Below are positions 57,614 to 64,000 of a stretch of 64,000 bases of DNA, in pieces. Within the stretch, counting starts at the first letter, position 1, and the number at the start of each line of letters is the position of its first letter. The notes under the pieces are model-generated. The model ran no database searches. It saw only the letters and a program-made list of their open reading frames with translations, and had not been told where the DNA came from. Origin of the DNA: JAJRVM01 sp041752115 (GTDB lineage: Bacteria > Planctomycetota > Planctomycetia > Pirellulales > Pirellulaceae); assembly GCA_041752115.1 (NCBI GenBank), contig JBGSHS010000176.1, positions 18,933 through 82,932 on the forward strand, given 5' to 3'. Both the position numbers and the translations under genes were made by a program.

Positions 57614-57648
57614 TTGCCAAACATAACATTCATGTTATATTTAGCTAC
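57614..57648 (+). promoter_or_regulatory. toxin-antitoxin promoter with palindromic operator
   Basis: TTGCCA (57614-57619), 16 bases, then TATATT (57636-57641) form a good sigma-70-like promoter. Between and overlapping them lies the perfect palindrome ATAACAT-TC-ATGTTAT (57623-57638), well placed as operator for the AbiEi-like antitoxin. The start codon at 57649 is seven bases past the -10 box, so the transcript is probably leaderless; no Shine-Dalgarno is present. Confidence 0.7.
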
Positions 57649-58440
57649 ATGAATAATGATCTCGCACCCATAGAACGAATCCAGTATCTGGCTGCGAAGA
57701 TTCTTGCGACGCATCCGGCGGGCCGGGGACTCTGTCTGGTGGGCGGTTTTCGCTATCGACTGCTCAACGAAAGCGTCCGCGCTTCCAACGACCTTGACTA
57801 TCACTGGGAAGGCGATCTTCAGAGCAAGCAAATGGAAATCGTCGCGATCTTTCGGAGCAAATTGCTGCCGGAGGTCAAACGATTGTGGGATTACGACGGC
57901 GACGTCCGTCCCGCAGCCGGTCCTGATGCGGAATCGCCTGTGGTTCGAACGGTCGAAACGGCTTTCTATCGCCAATCCATCCCTGGCAGCCGACTGGAGA
58001 TCCCCGTTGATATCCTGGGAATTGCCCGCCTCGACGCACCCGTAGTCCGCACGATCGAGGGCACCGTGTTTCTGACGGTATCGGACGCGGACATGGTGGA
58101 GAGCAAGATCCTGGCCTGCTTCGCTCGATCGTTCCTGCAGGTGCGCGATGTGCTCGACGTATTCCTGTTTCAGGATGCATTGCGGACTGACTCGCCGGAG
58201 CGGTTGGCGCAGAAACTGAGCAGAATCGGGTTGACTCCCGCTCGCGCGATCGAGCGACTCAACCAGTTCTCGAAGAATCGGACCGTCCATGTCCGGGGGA
58301 TTGAATGTCTGCTCGACGAACAGGTGATACCGGCAGTTGCGGCCAACCTGCGTGTGGCCGGCGGCGGCGTCATGATCTGGGATGCGGTCATTTCCCGGCT
58401 CTGCGAGATGCTTGGCAAGGCCGAGGAGTTGTCACGGTGA
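57649..58440 (+). CDS. AbiEii-like nucleotidyltransferase toxin
   Basis: The 263-residue product is a nucleotidyltransferase of the AbiEii/AbiGii type. GLCLVGGFRYRLLNES (about residues 26-40) followed by RASNDLDYHW gives the GG-x(n)-S-x-DLD catalytic pattern. A second acidic site is in LEIPVDILG. SDADMVESKILACFARSFLQ then VRDVLDVFLF matches the C-terminal helical part. Such toxins transfer nucleotides to tRNA or other targets and are held by a cognate AbiEi protein. ATG 57649 directly follows the promoter. The stop overlaps the next start by four bases (GTGA), so the two are co-translated. The toxin lies first here, the reverse of classical abiE. Confidence 0.87.
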   Translation: MNNDLAPIERIQYLAAKILATHPAGRGLCLVGGFRYRLLNESVRASNDLDYHWEGDLQSKQMEIVAIFRSKLLPEVKRLWDYDGDVRPAAGPDAESPVVRTVETAFYRQSIPGSRLEIPVDILGIARLDAPVVRTIEGTVFLTVSDADMVESKILACFARSFLQVRDVLDVFLFQDALRTDSPERLAQKLSRIGLTPARAIERLNQFSKNRTVHVRGIECLLDEQVIPAVAANLRVAGGGVMIWDAVISRLCEMLGKAEELSR

Positions 58441-59030
58441 AAGCTAGTGCATGGCGCAACTTCCTGAACGAGCAGCGTGACAAACATGGAAAGGTCGTTT
58501 TCACTCTGACGGAACTGGCCAACGTGGCCGGCGTACCTTCGGCCGCCTTGAACGTCGAACTGACACGACTGCGACGCCAGGAGATCATGGTGAGATACGC
58601 TCACGGCCTGTACGGAATGCCGGGTGCCGTATCACCACAAATCTTGGTTCCTGCCATCGACTCGCATGCTTACATCACAGGTCACTATGCGCTTTACAGC
58701 TACCAGTTGGTGACGCAGATACCGGTCACCATCACCTGCTTCACGGACCAACGGAGTCCTCGAGCTCACCAGCGTGTGACGCCGGTCGGACGCTTGACGT
58801 TTGTGTGTGTGCGAAGTCGCGTCTACCACTGCGTGCCCGGTGCGGCGATCGCGTCACCGGCGCAGGCGTTTTGCGACTACGTCTATCTCGCGCGGCGCCA
58901 CGGAGCCGAACCGGAGGCGTTGGTTACGTTCCGCAATCTCACGACGATTCGCGCGGAGGATCTTACTGCGATTCTCCCGAGATATCCCCTGAGCGTGCAG
59001 CAGCGCGTCGAACGGTTATTGCACGCCTGA
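58437..59030 (+). CDS. AbiEi-like antitoxin / transcriptional regulator
   Basis: The start is GTG 58437, overlapping the toxin stop. The 197-residue product has an N-terminal winged helix (TLTELANVAGVPSAALNVEL, LRRQEIMVRYAHGLYGMP) and an AbiEi-like C-terminal domain (YITGHYALYSYQLV, ITCFTDQRSPRAH, ASPAQAFCDYVYLARRH). In AbiE systems this protein represses the operon and neutralises the toxin. The palindrome in the promoter is the expected binding site. An AT-poor end is followed by tandem hairpin repeats at 59124. Confidence 0.85.
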   Translation: MKASAWRNFLNEQRDKHGKVVFTLTELANVAGVPSAALNVELTRLRRQEIMVRYAHGLYGMPGAVSPQILVPAIDSHAYITGHYALYSYQLVTQIPVTITCFTDQRSPRAHQRVTPVGRLTFVCVRSRVYHCVPGAAIASPAQAFCDYVYLARRHGAEPEALVTFRNLTTIRAEDLTAILPRYPLSVQQRVERLLHA

Positions 59031-59123
59031 TGGCATGCGATGATCCACGGCATTCACAACACCGGATATGAATCGCAAAAAAAGCGGACTTCCGCAGCTG
59101 TAGCAACCGTCACCCCATGGCAG

Positions 59124-59240
59124 GCGGGCGGTTTCCCACGCTCTGCGCGAGCGTGGCTACAGGGAAGTCACGGTTTCCCACGCGGGCGGGCGGTTTCCCA
59201 CGCTCTGCGCGAGCGTGGCTACAGGGAAGTCACGGTTTTC
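59124..59240. repeat. tandem hairpin repeat, two 62-bp units
   Basis: GTTTCCCACGCTCTGCGCGA starts at 59131 and again at 59193. Each unit contains CACGCTC-TGCGC-GAGCGTG, a seven-pair hairpin. Related single copies are at about 31827 (opposite strand) and 46684. Confidence 0.85.
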
Positions 59241-59255
59241 TCATGCCCATGATGG

Positions 59256-60458
59256 TCATTTTGAATCGCCAGCGACGCTCCGGTAGTACTGCCGGTATTG
59301 CTCGTACCAGTCTGACGCTTCAGGTCCCAACGCTGGACGGCCATACTCAAAATAGCCCCAGGAGACAATCCGCTCGCAGTATTCGGCTGCCAGTTGCAGC
59401 TTGCTCTTGAGACGGTCGATTGGCACGGCACGCCAGGGGAGTTCTTTGGCCTCCGAGTGATGGATGCGACCAAACTGGCGCACATATTCTTCGATGCTGG
59501 GACAAACGGCCTCCGCCACCTCCACATTACCCCAGAAGCGAGCGCCACCGGCCTGGCAGGCGGCCTGCATCGCCACAAAGAAGGGACGCCGCTGTTGGTC
59601 GGTAACGTAAGAAAAATGTTCGCCACTGTCCTGCATCATGATGATGTCGAAACCGCTCAGCTTGATCAGGCGAGTCCAGTACTCGCGGTATTCTTCCGGA
59701 TCGACATAGCGGAAGTCGCCGAACACGCGGTCCTGATCAAGAATGAAGAACGGGGAGAGCGTTACCGGCTTGCCGGGCGCCGCGGCTTTGCAGCGATGGA
59801 CGAGCGCCGGGAAGAGCCGGTTGATGTAGTCTCCGAATTCTCCGTCAGCCACATAGATCTCGTGGGGAATATACCAGGCGAAGAAGGCGGGATGGTTCCC
59901 ATAACGCTTGCCGATGAGATCGATGCGGCGGCCTACATCCTGCAGTTCCTTTTCCAGATCCGGCTTGACGTACCACTGCCTGGTGGACCCCGTGTCGAGG
60001 ATGACCTGCATACCGAGCCGTTGGCACAGGTCGAGCACCATCTTGAGCTTGTCTTCCGAGCCGTCCTTGCCGTCGGTTGATGAATCCGAATTCTCCAGCG
60101 CACCTTGCAGGTGTGAGAGCCAGAGGAGATCAAAACCAATGGCCTTTTCCGCTTCCAGTTCGCGCGTCCACTGCTCCAGACTCCAGTCTCGATACCCGCG
60201 CAGGTTGCCCGAAATCACCGGACGCGTCCGGAACTGCGTCTTCCCGGTGGCTTTTCCCTCAGAGGCCTGTTTGGTTGGACTCTCAACGGGTTGCGGCAAA
60301 GATCGAATCGAATCCTCCTGTTGCTGATCGCCACCCTGTGTCGGCGAGTTCGCAGCGAGCAACAACGCCAACAGAATGCAAATGCCAAGCTGTCTCGCGT
60401 GACAGGCGGCAAAACGAGTGGATTTCCTGAGTGGGAAGTGAATCGTGTGGTGTTTCAT
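59256..60458 (-). CDS. secreted DUF4434-like TIM-barrel protein
   Basis: From ATG 60458 the product is 400 residues with a signal peptide (LGICILLALLLAANSP). The body has barrel landmarks: WTRELEAEKAIGFDLLWLSH, GMQVILDTGS, AFFAWYIPHEIYVAD, TLSPFFILDQD, GFDIIMMQDSGEHF. HE in YIPHE and D/E at other strand ends fit the DUF4434 group of glycosidase-like barrels. The start is not supported by a strong ribosome-binding site. Likely a secreted hydrolase for an unknown glycan. Confidence 0.75.
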   Translation of the reverse strand: MKHHTIHFPLRKSTRFAACHARQLGICILLALLLAANSPTQGGDQQQEDSIRSLPQPVESPTKQASEGKATGKTQFRTRPVISGNLRGYRDWSLEQWTRELEAEKAIGFDLLWLSHLQGALENSDSSTDGKDGSEDKLKMVLDLCQRLGMQVILDTGSTRQWYVKPDLEKELQDVGRRIDLIGKRYGNHPAFFAWYIPHEIYVADGEFGDYINRLFPALVHRCKAAAPGKPVTLSPFFILDQDRVFGDFRYVDPEEYREYWTRLIKLSGFDIIMMQDSGEHFSYVTDQQRRPFFVAMQAACQAGGARFWGNVEVAEAVCPSIEEYVRQFGRIHHSEAKELPWRAVPIDRLKSKLQLAAEYCERIVSWGYFEYGRPALGPEASDWYEQYRQYYRSVAGDSK

Positions 60459-60903
60459 GGCATGATGTCCAGTGCGGGAGACACGGTGGGGTTTCGAGAA
60501 ACTGCCGCTGCTGCCGTACAGCTCAATGTACCTTACGCTATCTCGATCGCCACGTCCACGATGAGTCCGTGCGGTCTCACGTGCCCTCGCCGCGTCAAAC
60601 TGACTCTCTTGCTCCCTCACCATTCTGGGATTCGAGGCGGCACGGGACTGCGATGCGTCGCCGAACCCGTCTCAGGCAGCAGTCGAAAACCAGATCCAAC
60701 CGCCCAACCAGGCGGCCCGACATCTTCCACCGCTGGTTTCAGCAAATCAGCCCGCATATCCTGGATCAGACGGGATGGCGTCGTGCCCCTGGTGGAGGTG
60801 AACGGGCAATCCTGCTTGCCGAAATCGCGACGGCTTGTCCCCACCAACGCTACGAGGCTGCATCCCCAACGCTTCGTTGAGTCAGCAGAGAGGGAGTCTG
60901 GAA
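60459..60903. promoter_or_regulatory. divergent intergenic region
   Basis: 445 bases between the leftward DUF4434-like gene and the rightward amidohydrolase gene. Both promoters should be here; no specific element or gene was recognised. Confidence 0.4.
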
Positions 60904-61872
60904 ATGAGTCGCACCAAAGAGCCGTTCAGTACCAGCGTTTCCCGGCGCGAGTTGCTCCGTGCCGGTGCGTTGGCGATCGTTGCCCCCGGCTTGACCAGAG
61001 CCTGCGGCGCCGGCGAACCAGGGGGGGAAGAAGCGTCGAGCGACGGCTACATCGACGCGCATGTGCACGTTTGGACCTCAGATACCGAACGCTATCCGCT
61101 CGATTCACAATACCGCACAGACCAGATGAACCCTCCCCACTTCACGCCCGACGATCTGTTCGCGCACACGCGGCCATGTGGCGTGACCCGCGTCGTGCTG
61201 ATTCAGATGAGCTATTACGGCACGGTCAACACCTACATGCTCGACATGATCCGTGCCCATCGCGGCGTCTTTTCCGGCGTCGCCGTAATCGACTCGGAAA
61301 AGAAACCGCGTGAAACGATGATGGAGCTGGCAAGAGGGGGAGTTCGCGGTTTTCGGATCGCGCCCGGCGAGCAGCCCGCCGACCGGTGGCTCGACGACGA
61401 CGCGATGGCAACCATGTGGCGATGTGGAGCCCAGCACGCTCTGGCGATGTGCCCGCTGATGGACCCCCAATACCTCCCCGCCGTCGATCGGATGTGTCGC
61501 CGGTTTCCGGACACGCCGGTCGTGATCGACCATTTCGCCCGCATCGGGATCGATGGTCAGTTCCGCCGGGCGGACCTGGACAATCTCTGCGGCTTGGCCC
61601 GGCACAAGAACGTCTACGTCAAGGTATCTGCTTTCTCGGCGCTCGGCAGGAAGCAGGCACCGTACGTCGACCTGGCTCCGATGATTCGCCGCGTCCTGGA
61701 TGCGTACGGCTGCCAACGTCTGATGTGGGCCACCGATTCTCCCTGGCAAGTCATGGGGGGGCACACGTACCGCGATTCGATCGACCTGGTCCGCACGCGG
61801 CTCGATTTTCTCACCGACCAAGACCGTCAGTGGCTCCTTCGCAAGACGGCTGAGTCTGTGTTTTTCGCATAG
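60904..61872 (+). CDS. Tat-exported amidohydrolase-family protein
   Basis: From ATG 60904 (GGAG about eight bases upstream) the product is 322 residues. It opens with a twin-arginine signal (SRRELLRAGALAIVAPG). The enzyme part begins YIDAHVHVWTSD (metal-binding HxH of amidohydrolase-2), then GVTRVVLIQMSYYG, RGFRIAPGE, VVIDHFARIG (metal His), KNVYVKVSAFSAL and LMWATDSPW (metal Asp). This is the 2-pyrone-4,6-dicarboxylate-lactonase/L-fucono-lactonase-like group. Exported members in planctomycetes are probably involved in sugar lactone hydrolysis; substrate unknown. It is unusual in using Tat export. Confidence 0.9.
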   Translation: MSRTKEPFSTSVSRRELLRAGALAIVAPGLTRACGAGEPGGEEASSDGYIDAHVHVWTSDTERYPLDSQYRTDQMNPPHFTPDDLFAHTRPCGVTRVVLIQMSYYGTVNTYMLDMIRAHRGVFSGVAVIDSEKKPRETMMELARGGVRGFRIAPGEQPADRWLDDDAMATMWRCGAQHALAMCPLMDPQYLPAVDRMCRRFPDTPVVIDHFARIGIDGQFRRADLDNLCGLARHKNVYVKVSAFSALGRKQAPYVDLAPMIRRVLDAYGCQRLMWATDSPWQVMGGHTYRDSIDLVRTRLDFLTDQDRQWLLRKTAESVFFA

Positions 61873-62421
61873 GGCTCCCGGGAACCGATCGATCACGAAC
61901 GCGTGGAACCGGTGGAGAGCCCCACAACTGAAGCCATCGTGTGTCACCAGTACCGCGACATTTTGGCAGTGTTCTGTGCGTAACAAGCACGTAGTGCCCG
62001 CGCGTGCACTGGAATTCGCCGAGAGCAACATACACCTCGTGGCAACTTACGTTGGTCACGCGACCGATGTACGCCGTGCAGCTGAACGAAGGCGACATGC
62101 TCTGAGGCACAGTGACGTCGGAGGCACAGTGACGTCGGAAGCACAGTGACGTCGGAGGCACAGTGACCATTCTGGTTGGTGTTCAGACGCCAGGGCCTAT
62201 AAAGTTTCGCATCGAATAATCGCTTCTCACGAGCGAACAAGTGCCTGTGGTTGGCAGGAGTTGCACCGCGAGTTTCCTGGCGCCCGGTCCGTCGTTGCCG
62301 CGAGTCACAATAGACATCTCAGACAGAGAGGTGGTGATGATTCGGAACTTCCAGGTCGCGTTGCAGAACGTTGATTCCGGTCAACCGGCCGGACGCATCA
62401 CCGATCCGGGGACTTGGTGAT
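61873..62421. repeat. intergenic with 17-bp tandem repeat
   Basis: AGGCACAGTGACGTCGG-type units repeat about four times at 62103-62168, the third copy with one change and the last partial. The rest of these 549 bases shows no gene. Confidence 0.7.
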
Positions 62422-63501
62422 ATGCTCCGCGACTCACTCGCCTCACGACTGTTTGGCACGTCGCGGCAGTATCGCGTTGCGGTGGTGCACACATCGGTGG
62501 CCGTCATCGCGCTGACGGTGGCGATGGGCATCGTGTTGTTACCGAAGTATTTCGACCGATCCAGCAAGGTCCTCCAAACGTCGGTCATCGGCTGGCAACT
62601 CTGCGAGTCGGGCCAGACGTTCGTCACGCTGAACAAGGAGCATCGTTTAGATCAACCACAACGGCGGTACTTGAGCTGGCACGAATTGTCAACGAATCAA
62701 GCTGTGCGTTTCGATTTTCCCACGCTCCAGCCAACAAGTTTTGCCGTCAGCCCACGGGACGGGAAGTTGTATATGGCACACGAGGCCGATGGCAGTATTT
62801 GGCGGGTCGATGGAAGCGGATCAGCGCAACAACTCTACCTGCTCGGCCGCCACATCAAGGGTTTTTCGCATTCCCTGGCCATTTCGTGTGATGGATGTAC
62901 GTTGATCTCACTCGGAAACCACGGCCTCTATGCCTGGGATCTGGACGACTGTCGATTGCGGTGGTGCCGGTTCGACACAGATCCAACTGCCGCAGCGTTG
63001 CTTTCCAATGAACGCGCAATCGTCTGCCTGCGCAGTCAGCATGGTGCCACAGACATCGAAGAAATTGACCTGCAGTCCGGCGCGACAATCCAACTCATCA
63101 AGAAGAACGTAACACCCGTTACGCAGCTCGTGACCAGCCCCGACCGCCGTTTCGTGGTCGCTGCCTGTCACGGCAGCAAAGTGCTGCTACTCGAACGGAA
63201 CGTGGACGACATGAGCTGGCACGGCCGCCAGATCGCCGAGCAGCTTACAGGAGTCGCAGCGGTGGTCCCCGCCTTCTCGCCGCAATCCGACTTGCTGGTC
63301 CTGGGATATCACAACGGGCACGGCCTGGCCATCCTTGAGGTCGAGCGTGGGCTGACCGTGCGTGAACTAGCTGCCTCTCTGGAGAAGCCGATTCAGGGAA
63401 GTGTCTTTCTGGACGACGATTCACTCGTCTCTTGGAACAGGGACGGTTCCGTCTTCATGTGGAAACTGACCGCCAATTCATCCGCTCATCAACAGCGATG
63501 A
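62422..63501 (+). CDS. membrane-anchored WD40-like beta-propeller protein
   Basis: From ATG 62422 the product is 359 residues. One hydrophobic segment (VAVIALTVAMGIVLLP, about residues 26-42) anchors it. The rest has degenerate propeller repeats: PTSFAVSPRDGKLYMAHE, SLAISCDGCTLISLG, LVTSPDRRFVVAACHGSK, VPAFSPQSDLLVLGYHN, then SVFLDDDSLVSWNRDGSV. It resembles WD40 proteins attached to planctomycete membranes. Probably a scaffold or sensor; no enzymatic motif. It precedes the small membrane protein at 63524 by 22 bases and is probably co-transcribed with it. Confidence 0.75.
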   Translation: MLRDSLASRLFGTSRQYRVAVVHTSVAVIALTVAMGIVLLPKYFDRSSKVLQTSVIGWQLCESGQTFVTLNKEHRLDQPQRRYLSWHELSTNQAVRFDFPTLQPTSFAVSPRDGKLYMAHEADGSIWRVDGSGSAQQLYLLGRHIKGFSHSLAISCDGCTLISLGNHGLYAWDLDDCRLRWCRFDTDPTAAALLSNERAIVCLRSQHGATDIEEIDLQSGATIQLIKKNVTPVTQLVTSPDRRFVVAACHGSKVLLLERNVDDMSWHGRQIAEQLTGVAAVVPAFSPQSDLLVLGYHNGHGLAILEVERGLTVRELAASLEKPIQGSVFLDDDSLVSWNRDGSVFMWKLTANSSAHQQR

Positions 63502-63523
63502 GTGAACTTCAGGGAAATACTTC

Positions 63524-63889
63524 ATGGCGAGGGTACTCACGGAGCCGAAGCGTGTGACACCTGTCACGATCGACCAGCAGACGGCCGGCGCGTGGCACAT
63601 GCTGTTTTTCGCCGTCTGGCTGTTCATCATCTTCGTCTCCGTCCTTGATGGATACTTGATGGTTATCTACGCGGATGAGGTGAGCGAACTGAACCCCCTG
63701 GGCCAGCTGTTGATCAACTGGAATGAAGGGCGGATGTGGTATTTGCTGACGGCAAAGTTCTTCGGGACGATTATCGTCTGCTCCTTCCTGCGCGTGGCCT
63801 ATACGAATTGCCGCCAATTGGGAATGAGCCTCACCATGATCATAGGGATGTGCCAATCGGGTCTGCTGCTGTTTCTGTTCCTGGCGTAA
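63524..63889 (+). CDS. DUF5658-like small membrane protein
   Basis: The 121-residue product starts at ATG 63524 behind AGGGA. It has about three membrane segments: LFFAVWLFIIFVSVLDGYLM, YLLTAKFFGTIIVCSFL and MSLTMIIGMCQSGLLLFLFL. The motif EVSELNPLGQLLI between the first two fits DUF5658 (acidic residue then NP followed by a helix). Function unknown. Confidence 0.75.
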   Translation: MARVLTEPKRVTPVTIDQQTAGAWHMLFFAVWLFIIFVSVLDGYLMVIYADEVSELNPLGQLLINWNEGRMWYLLTAKFFGTIIVCSFLRVAYTNCRQLGMSLTMIIGMCQSGLLLFLFLA

Positions 63890-63913
63890 GCTGCCTCCCA
63901 GACGTTTCGGCAG

Positions 63914-64000
63914 TGGCTTTGCCATGCTCGCGCAGAGCCGTAGCCATGCTCGCGCAGAGCCGTAGCCATGCTCGCGCAGAGCCGTGGCCATGCTCGCGCA
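63914..64000. repeat. 22-bp tandem repeat at right edge
   Basis: GCCATGCTCGCGCAGAGCCG begins at 63921, 63943, 63965 and 63987 with period 22; the array leaves the window. One base varies (TAG or TGG) between copies. It follows GGCAGTGGCTTTGCC, a word shared with the inner arms of the MITE-like element at 53630. Confidence 0.85.

Overview
The window looks like a chromosomal segment of a Planctomycetota bacterium, probably from or near the Pirellulales. The evidence is the family mix: a DUF1559 type-IV-pilin-like protein paired with a small carboxypeptidase-regulatory-like lipoprotein, a giant secreted protein with an LEPR-XLL-like N-terminus and a C-terminal dockerin, a PEP-CTERM protein, a phosphodiesterase-TPR-sulfotransferase fusion, Tat-exported Gfo/Idh/MocA and amidohydrolase enzymes, and many secreted proteins of unknown family. 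Base composition is GC-rich. I saw no rRNA, tRNA, CRISPR array or recognisable transposase.

Left part (1-14.7 kb): after a partial membrane-anchored leucine-rich protein comes a multiheme electron-transfer cluster. It holds a 19-heme DmsE/MtrA-like cytochrome, an outer-membrane beta-barrel that itself carries one CXXCH, a CbcL-like inner-membrane protein (11 c-hemes fused to a b-type membrane domain), a duplicated-domain lipoprotein, a parvulin foldase and two octaheme cytochromes with IPT/TIG-like C-termini. Together these resemble a full quinol-to-outside electron conduit.

Middle part (15-47.8 kb): phosphodiesterase-TPR-sulfotransferase fusion, PEP-CTERM protein, a hypothetical fragment, an Lpg1974-like outer-membrane barrel, and a 2131-residue BNR/RTX/FG-GAP/dockerin surface protein. 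Then follow mostly single-gene units: a deacetylase-like protein, a Gfo/Idh/MocA oxidoreductase, two secreted hydrolase-like proteins, a decayed methyltransferase, the DUF1559/lipoprotein pair, a GH84-like secreted enzyme, an MFS transporter, a TolB-like PD40 protein and a protein-kinase-like protein. The set suggests glycan scavenging, but I recognise no complete pathway.

Right part (47.8-64 kb): a gene-poor stretch with two tandem-repeat arrays in opposite orientation, a small secreted protein, a decayed helical-protein/retropepsin pair, two large secreted proteins separated by a MITE-like palindrome, a gene start truncated at a dispersed repeat, an AbiE-like toxin-antitoxin pair in reversed order with a leaderless-looking promoter and a palindromic operator, a DUF4434-like protein, an amidohydrolase, a WD40-like membrane protein and a DUF5658-like membrane protein. 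Several families of short palindromic repeats are scattered through the intergenic regions.
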